DNA of 13,303 nt from Clostridiales bacterium (GCA_003532195.1 DOFA01000217.1:1-13303); one strand, 5' to 3'. Counted from the stretch's first letter, positions 1-7,061 are shown. The notes: a model not told the origin generated them from the letters alone. Translations and numbers: made by a program.

Positions 1-150
1 GAGATCGAGGAAGCCCTGCGCGACGCGCCGGCCGAGCGGTCCGCGGTCCTTGATGTCGTGCGGGAGACGTATCTCCGTTGTGCCGTCCAGTCCCCGGGGC
101 TGGAACCGGATCACTGGGCGGACGCTTTTGCCCTGGCCGTCAAATCCTGA
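1..150 (+). CDS. 3' end of an unidentified gene (partial)
   Basis: Frame 1 is open from the window edge to a TGA at 148-150 and encodes 49 residues ending DHWADAFALAVKS. The stretch is acidic and helix-prone, with no motif I recognise and no membrane segment, so I assign no function. Its base composition is 101 G+C in 150 (67%), clearly higher than the rest of the window, with G/C-rich third positions, which supports real coding in this frame. It converges on the minus-strand isomerase gene: its TGA directly abuts that gene's stop codon (TCA on the plus strand at 151-153), with no intergenic base between them. The start and most of the protein lie outside the window. Confidence 0.6.
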   Translation, partial: EIEEALRDAPAERSAVLDVVRETYLRCAVQSPGLEPDHWADAFALAVKS

Positions 151-1002
151 TCAGAATCCCCGACCGGCGGATTTCCCGTAGGCCTCGGAGATCAGCCTCT
201 CGAGATATTCCTTCGTTTTTAAAATATAGTCGTTTTCTGTCCCGGACAGCTCGCATTCGATGATGATGCTTCCCCGGAAATCCAGAGCCTTCAGCGAGGC
301 GATGACGGCCGGGAAATCGACCTCACCTTCGGGGATCGGCGCTTCCTGGCCGAGTTCGTGGGGGTCCGTCGGATAGAACCCGTCCTTGGCGTGAAGCGCG
401 CGAACATACCGGCCGAGGACCTTCAGGCCGTCGACGGGGTTCGCTTTTCCGTAGAGCAGAAGGTTGGCCGTGTCGTAATTGACGAACAGGTTGCCGGTCC
501 CGATGTCCTGGATCGCCCGGAGGAGGGTGACCGGCGTTTCCTGGCCGGTCTCGAACAGGAAATACTGGCCGCGGGTTTTCATGACGGAGGCCAGGTGGCG
601 CAGGGCGACGACGACGCCGTTGTAGTTCGGGTCGTCGGGTGTTTCAGGCAGAAAGCCGACATGGGTGATCATGTCGCTGACGCCGATTTTCGCCGCGAAT
701 TCACTTGCCGCAAGCAGTTCCTGCAGTCGGATGCCCCGGTATGCCGGGGGCACCAGGCCCAGGGTTGCCGGGCCGCCGGTGAAATTCCATTCCGCCGGTC
801 CGCTCCAGCCCGCCCAGAGGGCCGAGATCTCCAGCCCGGTCTGGGCGGCAGCCTGGCGTACGATGCAGGCCTGTTCGTCGGTATAGAGGGAGCGATCCCA
901 GATGTTGAGCTGACAGCCGTCAAGTCCCAGGTCGCGTGCTTGCTGGAATTGATCGGCTAAGTTAACGCCACAATGATAGCCAATGATCACACCGATTTTC
1001 AT
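151..1002 (-). CDS. Sugar phosphate isomerase/epimerase family protein (TIM barrel, AP-endonuclease-2 fold)
   Basis: This is a 283-residue cytoplasmic protein of the xylose-isomerase-like TIM-barrel superfamily, which includes sugar 3-epimerases, IolE-type dehydratases and hydroxypyruvate isomerases; these enzymes rearrange sugars at a divalent metal. The expected metal and acid/base positions are visible: H114 (THVGF), E151 (LFETGQE), D177 (NYDTAN), H204 (LHAKDG) and E249/E251 (IIIECE). The length is normal and there is no signal peptide. The ATG at 1002-1000 follows a strong CTCGGGAGG ribosome-binding site and overlaps the stop of the upstream oxidoreductase as ATGA, so translation is probably coupled. 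It is the last gene of the three-gene sugar operon. The substrate cannot be read from the sequence; the oxidoreductase partner suggests a keto-sugar or keto-glycoside. The family call is firm, the exact reaction unknown. Confidence 0.9.
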   Translation of the reverse strand: MKIGVIIGYHCGVNLADQFQQARDLGLDGCQLNIWDRSLYTDEQACIVRQAAAQTGLEISALWAGWSGPAEWNFTGGPATLGLVPPAYRGIRLQELLAASEFAAKIGVSDMITHVGFLPETPDDPNYNGVVVALRHLASVMKTRGQYFLFETGQETPVTLLRAIQDIGTGNLFVNYDTANLLLYGKANPVDGLKVLGRYVRALHAKDGFYPTDPHELGQEAPIPEGEVDFPAVIASLKALDFRGSIIIECELSGTENDYILKTKEYLERLISEAYGKSAGRGF

Positions 1003-2024
1003 GACAGATTGCCTCCCGAGAATGGCAGCTGGATGCCGCCCTGCAAAGCGCTGTCGCGCAGCGTCTCCGCCAGACGGACCGTCAGCGCGGCGCTTTCCGG
1101 CGGATTCTTTTCGTTTGGCCGACCCGATTCGATGAGAGAAATAAAGTAGGCGATTTCCCGCTCGATACCGCCCTCCTCGTAAGGCAAATCGGCCGTGAAA
1201 GATGCGCCGGAACGGGGATAGACCGTGACTACGCTGCTGTCGAAGACGACCGTGGCCTGCTCAAATCCGATCCGGTACCCGTGGCGGAACGGGACGCCAT
1301 CCAAAGACCAGTCGCCGATGGCAAAAACCGGTTTGTCGGCATAGTTTAACCGGCTGTGGACCACATCCATCTTCGACTGTACATTCTGAGTGCGGCAGGA
1401 GACAGATTCCGGTTCTCCGAACAGGTAGCGCATCATGTCCAGATCATGGATATGCATGTCCAGGAGGCAGCCGCCGGAACGTTCATAATCCATAAACCAG
1501 TTTTGCCAGGCCCAGATCGGAGGTCCGCTGATCCGCTCAAAAAATCCGCTGATAACACGGCCATAGGTGCCCTTGTCGATCAAGTCCTTGATGTATTCAT
1601 ATTGGGGGTAGAAGCGCAGGCACTGGCCGATCATCAGGCGCCCTTCAGCCTTTTCGGCCGCAGCCAGCATATCGTTACACATGGATAGCGTGCGGGCCAT
1701 GGGCTTTTCGCTCAGCACATTGTAGCCGCGATTCAGCATGGCAATGGCATTTGCCGCATGCAAGGGGGTCGGCAGACAAATATCGATCAGATTCAGATCT
1801 TCCTGGGCCAGCATCTCATCCAGGTCCGTGTAGCCCTGCATCTGGTTTTTTTCATCGACTGCCGCCGTACCGAGATTGATAGCGATCTTTCTTGTAAACT
1901 GCTCCGGATCGATATCGCAGGCTGACTTCAGACAGACCGGAAATCCTTTCCTGGCCAGGCTGTCATACGCAGCCCGGTGTACCTGGGCGATGCCGCCAAA
2001 ACCGAGTAACCCAACATTGATCAT
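999..2024 (-). CDS. Gfo/Idh/MocA family NAD(P)-dependent oxidoreductase
   Basis: This is a 341-residue cytoplasmic dehydrogenase of the glucose-fructose oxidoreductase/inositol dehydrogenase family, which oxidises or reduces a sugar or cyclitol hydroxyl with NAD(P). The N-terminal Rossmann fold shows the dinucleotide loop GFGGIAQVH (8-16) and an acidic patch CDID (36-39) ending the second strand, which favours NAD. The family EKP motif is at 106-108 (LSEKPMA) with the catalytic Lys107. The C-terminal substrate domain carries GGCLLDMHIHDLD (184-196), with the expected Asp189 and His193. The start at 2024 has an excellent AAGGAGGG site about six bases upstream. It lies 61 bases after the first isomerase and overlaps the second by 4 bases (ATGA), so the three are probably cotranscribed. 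Substrates could be a free sugar, inositol or a glycoside oxidised at C3; the sequence does not decide. Confidence 0.93.
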   Translation of the reverse strand: MINVGLLGFGGIAQVHRAAYDSLARKGFPVCLKSACDIDPEQFTRKIAINLGTAAVDEKNQMQGYTDLDEMLAQEDLNLIDICLPTPLHAANAIAMLNRGYNVLSEKPMARTLSMCNDMLAAAEKAEGRLMIGQCLRFYPQYEYIKDLIDKGTYGRVISGFFERISGPPIWAWQNWFMDYERSGGCLLDMHIHDLDMMRYLFGEPESVSCRTQNVQSKMDVVHSRLNYADKPVFAIGDWSLDGVPFRHGYRIGFEQATVVFDSSVVTVYPRSGASFTADLPYEEGGIEREIAYFISLIESGRPNEKNPPESAALTVRLAETLRDSALQGGIQLPFSGGNLS

Positions 2025-2049
2025 TTATTCCCTCCTTGCGCCGTATTAC

Positions 2050-2082
2050 GACAGGCGCGCGCCGCTCTGATGTAAACCTGTC
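2050..2082 (-). repeat. Possible intercistronic hairpin between first isomerase and oxidoreductase
   Basis: GACAGG (2050-2055) and CCTGTC (2077-2082) are inverted arms around a 21-base loop, and the self-complementary GGCGCGCGCC lies at 2054-2063. ATTACG also occurs at both 2045-2050 and 2085-2090. Such a structure could affect mRNA processing or relative translation between the two cistrons. It is short, the loop is long and there is no U-tract, so it is not a convincing terminator. Confidence 0.2.
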
Positions 2083-2085
2083 CGA

Positions 2086-2922
2086 TTACGTTCTGCCGAG
2101 TATTTTATCCATGGCGGCCGATGTGTTCGGCAGGATTGTCTCCGGATAATGGTGGTAAGCGCCCATTTCGGCGGTAATCCAGCCATCATAGCCGATTTCG
2201 CGCAGTGCGGCCATGACGGCGGGGAAATTAACGTCGCCAGCGAGCAGGTCGACAAAACCGGACAAGCCTCCGGCTGCCGCGCGATAGTCCTTGATATGCA
2301 CTTTACGGATGCGGTTTCCCAGGATTCTCACCCATTGCTCCGGGTAACCGAAAGCCACGACATTGCCGGCGTCAAAATAAGCGCCGACCGCCGGGCTGGC
2401 AACCTGGTCGATCAGTGCCCGCATCTCCAGCGGCGACAGCAAAAATTGATTCCAGACATTTTCCAGGCCGATGGCCACGCCCAGGTCCTCGGCGATCGGC
2501 GCCAGTTCCCGCAGGGCGTCCAGCGCCCGTTCATACACAACATCATACGGAACGACAGGCGCATTTTCGGAAAAACCGCACTTGACGCTGCCGGGAATGA
2601 CCAGGATGGTGTCACATCCCAGCCAAGCGGCAACTTTAAGTTGTTGGACAACGACGGAACGGGCTTTTTCGCGCTCCTCGCGCAGATCAGAGGATAGCGA
2701 ATACGTCCAATAAAGCCCGCTGGCGACGCTGTAAAGTGAGATTCCCTGGCGGTCGGCCGCCGACCTGACCGCAGCCATATCGGATTGGGTTGATGTCAGG
2801 TTGATTTCACCGGTTTCTGCCAGAGCGACCTCGACACCATCAAAGCCATTTGATTTGGCCATCTGAAAACAGGTTTCCAGAGGCTGCCCGGAAAAAGACC
2901 AGATACTGATGCCTTTTTTCAT
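2086..2922 (-). CDS. Sugar phosphate isomerase/epimerase family protein, first gene of the sugar operon
   Basis: This is a 278-residue xylose-isomerase-like TIM-barrel protein and a distant paralogue of the enzyme at 151-1002. The metal-site residues are E154 (GLENVWN), D184 (YFDAGN), H209 (KVHIKDY) and E252 (ITAEMG). The general look, KGISIWSF at the N-terminus and GLENVWN, recalls the L-ribulose/L-xylulose-5-phosphate 3-epimerase-like group, but phosphate-binding specificity cannot be claimed. I chose the ATG at 2922: it has GGGAG four bases upstream (AAGGGCGGGAG region), and the protein starts as MKKGISIWS, directly on the first barrel strand. An in-frame ATG at 2958 would add 12 hydrophilic residues but has no ribosome-binding site. 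The gene is divergent from the AraC-type regulator, which probably controls it, and is followed after 61 bases by the oxidoreductase. Confidence 0.9.
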   Translation of the reverse strand: MKKGISIWSFSGQPLETCFQMAKSNGFDGVEVALAETGEINLTSTQSDMAAVRSAADRQGISLYSVASGLYWTYSLSSDLREEREKARSVVVQQLKVAAWLGCDTILVIPGSVKCGFSENAPVVPYDVVYERALDALRELAPIAEDLGVAIGLENVWNQFLLSPLEMRALIDQVASPAVGAYFDAGNVVAFGYPEQWVRILGNRIRKVHIKDYRAAAGGLSGFVDLLAGDVNFPAVMAALREIGYDGWITAEMGAYHHYPETILPNTSAAMDKILGRT

Positions 2923-2926
2923 GGAT

Positions 2927-2931
2927 CTCCC
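2927..2931 (-). promoter_or_regulatory. Ribosome-binding site fixing the start of the first isomerase gene
   Basis: On the minus strand GGGAG lies four bases before the ATG at 2922, with a second purine-rich AGAAGGG just upstream. The alternative in-frame ATG at 2958 is preceded by an AT-rich stretch with no Shine-Dalgarno match, so this site decides the start in favour of the 278-residue protein. Confidence 0.65.
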
Positions 2932-2974
2932 GCCCTTCTTTTTTGCATCAAAATTCATAGCAAGATCAGTAATG

Positions 2975-3002
2975 CCTATAAAACAATTTTATGCCGGATC
3001 AA
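2975..3002 (-). promoter_or_regulatory. Candidate sigma-70-type promoter of the sugar operon
   Basis: Reading the minus strand, TTGATC (3002-2997) is separated by 16 bases from TATAGG (2980-2975). These match TTGACA at 4 of 6 positions and TATAAT at 4 of 6. Transcription would begin near 2968, leaving a leader of about 46 bases before the ATG at 2922. The position is right for an operon promoter facing away from the AraC gene, but both boxes are imperfect, as expected of an activator-dependent promoter. Confidence 0.35.
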
Positions 3003-3114
3003 CCCGAGTTAAAATGAAGTATGTGAGATCATTTGTGCAGAATCGGCTACAACCGGCTGACAGTTCTCTGGACGCCACGCGGATAGTGCAGTAAACTGAT
3101 CCTGAGACTCACTG

Positions 3115-3149
3115 TTATCAGACCTCCAGCTTATTATCAGACCTTCAGC
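3115..3149 (+). repeat. 16-base direct repeat in front of the AraC-family gene (possible operator)
   Basis: TTATCAGACCTCCAGC (3115-3130) recurs as TTATCAGACCTTCAGC (3134-3149), with one mismatch and a start-to-start distance of 19 bases. Tandem half-sites about two helical turns apart are the usual binding arrangement of AraC-family dimers, and this pair lies in the regulator's own leader, directly before its GGGAGG ribosome-binding site. I infer an autoregulatory or divergent-promoter operator; binding by this protein is not shown. Confidence 0.5.
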
Positions 3150-3164
3150 CGGGAGGAAAGCGAC

Positions 3165-4058
3165 ATGGAATGCTTGTATCGCCATCATCTTCTCGATAAG
3201 GAACTGGCTATCACGGAGCTGATCAGCCTTTTCTATTACAAGAGCCCGCGTAATTTTTACTTCGAGGGCGAAACTCATGATTTCTGGGAGTTCATCTATA
3301 CCGATAAGGGCCAGATGCTGATCACCGCAGGCGATCAGCAGTATGTTCTCAAAGCCGGCGAATTGGCATTTCATTGTCCAGGTGAGTTTCATGCCGTCCA
3401 GGCATGGAGCCAAACTCCAGCCAACTTTATCGTCTGTTCGTTTATCAGCAACAGTGAACACATGCCGTGGTTCACCCACAAGATCCTGCCCCTGAACGGT
3501 CTGGCCAGGGAATCCTTGCAAACTGCCCTCCGCGAAGCTGGCGGCAACCTGCTTCCGGAGAAAAAACCGGGAAGTGTCCCGCTGGAAATCCCCGGCCGAT
3601 TGTTCGGCTCGGCCCAGCTGATCCAGAATAGCCTGGAACAGATGCTGATCCTGCTCTATCGCCAAAGCCGCTCGGTTAGAATCCAGCAGCGGGCAGAATC
3701 CTATGCGCTCTTGAAAAACAACCGCCAGTTGGCAGCGAACATCAAAACCTGCCTGGAAGATCATGTCCACGAAAAACTGACCTTGTCCCAGATTGCCCAG
3801 GCAACCGGATATAGTGTCGCCCAGATGAAAAAGCTCTTCAAGAACGAAACCGGAAGCAGCATTATCGACTGGTTCATCGATCTGAAATTGGATGAGGCTA
3901 AACGCATGATCCAGGAAGGCGACTTGAATTTCACCCAGATTGCCGCCAGTCTGGGTTATGACAATCCGCACTACTTCTCCCGCCTGTTCCATCAGCGCAA
4001 CGACATGACCATGACTGAATATTCGCGGTCAATGATCGAAGCGGCACAAAATGACTGA
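3165..4058 (+). CDS. AraC-family transcriptional regulator with N-terminal cupin sensor domain
   Basis: This is a 297-residue DNA-binding regulator. Residues about 30-95 form an AraC-type cupin ligand domain (HDFWEFIYTDKGQ, then VLKAGELAFHCPGEFHAV), which usually binds a sugar or related effector. Residues about 195-290 are the double helix-turn-helix module: first HTH at 205-226 (LTLSQIAQATGYS), second at 254-275 (LNFTQIAASLGYDNPHYFSR), with the family signature GYDNPHYFSRLF. The ATG at 3165 follows GGGAGGAAAG. The gene is divergent from the three-gene sugar operon, and the shared 242-base region contains a 16-base direct repeat. It is therefore most likely the local, substrate-responsive activator of that operon. 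A role in controlling the restriction gene downstream on the same strand is not supported, since that gene has its own leader. Confidence 0.93.
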   Translation: MECLYRHHLLDKELAITELISLFYYKSPRNFYFEGETHDFWEFIYTDKGQMLITAGDQQYVLKAGELAFHCPGEFHAVQAWSQTPANFIVCSFISNSEHMPWFTHKILPLNGLARESLQTALREAGGNLLPEKKPGSVPLEIPGRLFGSAQLIQNSLEQMLILLYRQSRSVRIQQRAESYALLKNNRQLAANIKTCLEDHVHEKLTLSQIAQATGYSVAQMKKLFKNETGSSIIDWFIDLKLDEAKRMIQEGDLNFTQIAASLGYDNPHYFSRLFHQRNDMTMTEYSRSMIEAAQND

Positions 4059-4089
4059 CCGGTGATCAGCTCCGCCAAATTCCTGGATC

Positions 4090-4119
4090 TCGTCAGGGAG
4101 CTATAGGATATGGCATAAT
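4090..4119 (+). promoter_or_regulatory. Weak candidate promoter for the restriction-modification gene
   Basis: TCGTCA (4090-4095; 4 of 6 to TTGACA) and CATAAT (4114-4119; 5 of 6 to TATAAT) are separated by 18 bases, with the start codon 28 bases downstream of the -10 box. The region is the only AT-rich part of the short gap after the AraC gene. The -35 match is poor, so read-through from the AraC gene is an alternative. Confidence 0.3.
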
Positions 4120-4136
4120 ATCATCAGTGTTTCGCT

Positions 4137-4143
4137 GGGAGGA
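4137..4143 (+). promoter_or_regulatory. Ribosome-binding site fixing the start of the MmeI-like gene
   Basis: GGGAGGA ends four bases before the ATG at 4148. An in-frame GTG at 4127 would put this purine tract inside the coding region and has no comparable site of its own, so the ATG at 4148 is preferred. Confidence 0.75.
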
Positions 4144-4147
4144 TATT

Positions 4148-6847
4148 ATGTCTGCATTATCATGGAATGAAATCAAGTCAAGAGCGGTGACCTTCAGCAA
4201 AGAGTGGGAAAACGAAGGCTGCGAGGACAGCGAGGCCAAATCATTCCTGGACGATTTTTTTCGGGTATTCGGCGTCTCCAGGCGCCGTTTCATCAAATAT
4301 GAGTCGAAAGTGAAAACAATCGCGGGGAAAGACGGCTTTATCGATTCGATTTGGAAGGGCGTCATTCTGGTCGAAATGAAATCGCGGGGGAAAAGCCTGG
4401 ATAAGGCCTATGACCAGGCGAGAGGCTATTTCTACGGCCTGTCGGACAGCGAATTGCCGCGCTATGTTCTTGTCTCTGATTTCCAAAATTTTCGCTTATA
4501 TGATCTTGATTTTGATCTGCAATGGGAGTTCCCCTTGAAAGACCTGGTCCAGAAAGTGCGTCTGTTTGGATTTCTCGCCGGTTATCAGCCAACGGATATC
4601 CCAGAGCAGGACCCTGTCAACCTCAAAGCAGCCGAAGAAATGGGCAAAATTCATGATGATCTGAAAGCCATTGGGTATGAAGGCCATCAGCTGGAGTTAT
4701 ATCTCGTCCGCATGCTTTTCTGCCTTTTCGCCGACGATACCACGCTGTTTAATAAAAATCAATTCTTTGACTATCTGGCACAATCAAAAGAGGACGGTTC
4801 CGATCTGGCCATGCGCCTGGCCCAGCTGTTCGAACTGCTGAACACTCCGGCGGCTAATCGTTTGAAAAACCTGCCAGAGGACTTGCGATCATTCCCCTAT
4901 GTCAATGGCCAGCTGTTCGCGGAACACCTGCAGGCAGCCGGGTTTACCGGTAAAATGCGCCAGCAGCTGCTGCACTGCTGCCGCCTGGATTGGGGGCGGG
5001 TCAGCCCGGCTATTTTCGGCGCAATGTTCCAGTCGGTCATGAAACCGGATGAGCGCCGATCTCTGGGAGCCCATTATACCAGCGAAGAAAACATTCTCAA
5101 AGTCATCCATTCACTCTTCCTCGACGAACTTAAAGAGGAATTTGCCAGCTGCAAGGCAAATCGGCGGCGGCTTGAAGCCTTCCACAATAAACTTGCCGGT
5201 TTGAAATTTCTCGATCCGGCTTGCGGATGCGGTAATTTTCTAATCATATCCTATCGGGAGCTACGCCTGCTGGAAATTGAAGTGCTGAAAATACTGCTCG
5301 GTACGGCTCAGCTCATCGATGTCGCAACCATGGCCAAAGTCAGTGTCGATCAGTTTTATGGGATCGAGATCGAGGAGTTTCCCGCACAGATCGCCCAGAC
5401 CGCCATGTGGCTGATGGATCATCAGATGAATATGAAAATGTCGGACGAATTCGGTTTGTATTATGTACGATTACCGCTCACAGCTAAGGCGAATATCGTC
5501 CGCGCCAATGCGCTGGTTTTGGACTGGAAAACCGTAATCCCGCCGGAGAAGCTCACATTTATCTTTGGCAATCCGCCGTTCGTCGGAGCCATGAATATGA
5601 CCGTCCAGCAAAGAAAGGAACTTCAAGCGATCTTCGGAGCAAGTTTCAATGGCGCCGGTGAAATCGACTACGTTGCCGCCTGGTTTGTTAAAGCGGCCCA
5701 ATATATCGATCAAACGCAGATCCGATGTGCTTTTGTCGCCACCAACAGCATCTGCCAGGGGCAGCAGGTCGGTTTAATCTGGAAAGAACTGATGACCAGG
5801 TACCGGATTGAAATCGACTTCGCGCACCGGACATTCAAGTGGTCCAACGAAGCCAAAGGGAACGCTTCAGTATTTTGCATCATCGTTGGTTTTTCGCAAA
5901 CCGGAGCGAAAAAGAAGCATTTATTTGATTACGAAAATGTCAGCGCGAAAGAACCGCAGCAAATCCAGTCCGCCAACATCAACCCTTATCTGGTTGACGC
6001 GGTCAGCGTTTTTATCTATAACCGATCCTATCCCCTTTCCCAGGTGCCCCGCATGAGCTTTGGCAGCATGCCGCGTGACGGCGGCGGTTTGATTCTGTCC
6101 GATGCGGAGCGGGAATCCCTGTTAGCTGCCCATCCGGTTGCCGATGGCTGGATCCGGCCTTATGTTGGCTCGTTCGAGTTTATCAACCGGAAGAACAGGT
6201 GGTGCCTGTGGCTGGACGGAGTGGATCCCAGTGAAATAAGAGGGGTGCCGCCGGTCATGAAAAGAATCGAGTTCGTCCGGCAGTTCCGCAGTTCAAGCGT
6301 AGCCGCGGAAACCCGTAGATTTGCCGACACGCCGGCGCTGTTTTGCCAGATCGCCCAGCCTGGGACTGATTACATCCTCGTGCCCAGAGTTTCCTCTGAG
6401 CGCCGGAAATACATTCCCATGGGCTTTGTCCACCCTAACGTGATCGCGAGCGATGCCGTTCTGATCATCCCCGATGCCGCAATCTATCATCTGGGTGTGT
6501 TGACCTCATCCATGCACATGGCCTGGACCCGTTATACCTGCGGCAGACTGAAATCCGATTACCGATATTCGAAAGATATTGTTTATAACAACTTCCCCTG
6601 GCCGTTAACGACTGAACAGCAGCGTCAGGCGATTACTGCAGCCGCCCAGGCTGTCCTGTCTGCCCGCGAGCTATACCCGCAATCCTCACTGGCCGATCTG
6701 TATGATCCACTGACCATGCCGCCGGTTTTAGTCAAGGCTCACCAGAAACTGGATGCTGAAGTTGAGAAAGCGTATGGCAAAAGATTCGCCTCCGATGCCG
6801 ATCGGGTCGCCTTCCTGTTTGACCGATACGCAAAAATGGCCCTTTAG
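4148..6847 (+). CDS. MmeI-like type IIL/IIG restriction-modification enzyme (single-chain nuclease, methyltransferase, specificity)
   Basis: This 899-residue enzyme is close in size and plan to MmeI. It would methylate one strand of an asymmetric adenine-containing site for self-protection and cut unmodified DNA at a fixed distance. Residues 1 to about 140 hold a PD-(D/E)xK nuclease motif spaced as in MmeI, D66-X9-E76-M-K78 (FIDS...VEMKSRG). A helical connector follows, ending in AHYTSEEN (308-315), the entry to the methyltransferase. The methyltransferase shows motif I FLDPACGCGNF (354-364) and motif IV NPPF (475-478), the gamma-type N6-adenine signature. The target-recognition region spans about 640-820, with SSERRKYIPMGF (749-760) and LKSDYRYS (801-808). 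A helical C-terminus follows NNFPWP. All catalytic motifs look intact. No separate R, M or S gene is needed or seen. The family call is strong; specificity is only partly predictable. Confidence 0.93.
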   Translation: MSALSWNEIKSRAVTFSKEWENEGCEDSEAKSFLDDFFRVFGVSRRRFIKYESKVKTIAGKDGFIDSIWKGVILVEMKSRGKSLDKAYDQARGYFYGLSDSELPRYVLVSDFQNFRLYDLDFDLQWEFPLKDLVQKVRLFGFLAGYQPTDIPEQDPVNLKAAEEMGKIHDDLKAIGYEGHQLELYLVRMLFCLFADDTTLFNKNQFFDYLAQSKEDGSDLAMRLAQLFELLNTPAANRLKNLPEDLRSFPYVNGQLFAEHLQAAGFTGKMRQQLLHCCRLDWGRVSPAIFGAMFQSVMKPDERRSLGAHYTSEENILKVIHSLFLDELKEEFASCKANRRRLEAFHNKLAGLKFLDPACGCGNFLIISYRELRLLEIEVLKILLGTAQLIDVATMAKVSVDQFYGIEIEEFPAQIAQTAMWLMDHQMNMKMSDEFGLYYVRLPLTAKANIVRANALVLDWKTVIPPEKLTFIFGNPPFVGAMNMTVQQRKELQAIFGASFNGAGEIDYVAAWFVKAAQYIDQTQIRCAFVATNSICQGQQVGLIWKELMTRYRIEIDFAHRTFKWSNEAKGNASVFCIIVGFSQTGAKKKHLFDYENVSAKEPQQIQSANINPYLVDAVSVFIYNRSYPLSQVPRMSFGSMPRDGGGLILSDAERESLLAAHPVADGWIRPYVGSFEFINRKNRWCLWLDGVDPSEIRGVPPVMKRIEFVRQFRSSSVAAETRRFADTPALFCQIAQPGTDYILVPRVSSERRKYIPMGFVHPNVIASDAVLIIPDAAIYHLGVLTSSMHMAWTRYTCGRLKSDYRYSKDIVYNNFPWPLTTEQQRQAITAAAQAVLSARELYPQSSLADLYDPLTMPPVLVKAHQKLDAEVEKAYGKRFASDADRVAFLFDRYAKMAL

Positions 6848-7057
6848 AATTGGTCAGAAATTCGTGATCTTCGCATCGGTTTCAACATGACTCAAACGGT
6901 CTTTGCCTCAGTTCTGGGTGTATCTAAAAAAACAATCGAGTCGTGGGAAGCCGGGCTCAATCACCCGAGCGGTGCTTCTGCCCGTTTGCTGCAATTATTA
7001 CAAGATATACCCGAATTATCTTGCCGGTTTTACTCCTGTAAAGTGCAAGGACAATAA
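6848..7057 (+). pseudogene. Truncated XRE/HigA-antitoxin-like helix-turn-helix remnant
   Basis: Immediately after the TAG of the MmeI-like gene, and in the same frame, 69 sense codons run to a TAA at 7055-7057. They encode a recognisable XRE helix-turn-helix: SEIRDLRIGFN, then MTQTVFASVLGVS, then KKTIESWEAGLNHPSG and ASARLLQLLQDIPEL. This matches the C-terminal core of HigA-type antitoxins and similar small regulators, which normally carry about 20-40 more residues at the N-terminus. No start codon with a ribosome-binding site lies in front: the only ATG (6887) is inside the HTH and lacks one. I read it as a gene whose 5' part was lost when the restriction gene arrived. Alternatives are a small expressed protein from an internal start, or a read-through extension of the enzyme. 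No partner toxin is visible. Confidence 0.6.
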
Positions 7058-7061
7058 ACCG

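Noticed and set aside
358..960. A 200-residue plus-strand open frame opposite the isomerase gene.
   Set aside because: The minus strand encodes a protein with a full set of metal-site residues; this frame shows no family motif and reflects high G+C third positions.
3009..3992. A 327-residue open frame on the minus strand, antisense to the AraC-family gene.
   Set aside because: It mirrors the codon structure of a convincing AraC gene, begins without a good ribosome-binding site, and its composition (Gln/Phe/Leu-rich, no motif) fits a shadow frame.
4127..4147. An upstream GTG start that would lengthen the MmeI-like protein by seven residues.
   Set aside because: The GGGAGGA ribosome-binding site lies inside that extension and is correctly spaced for the ATG at 4148.
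4148..7057. A larger multi-gene defence system such as BREX, DISARM or type I restriction.
   Set aside because: Nuclease, methyltransferase and target recognition are all in one chain, and no accompanying helicase, specificity subunit or PglZ-like gene is in the window.
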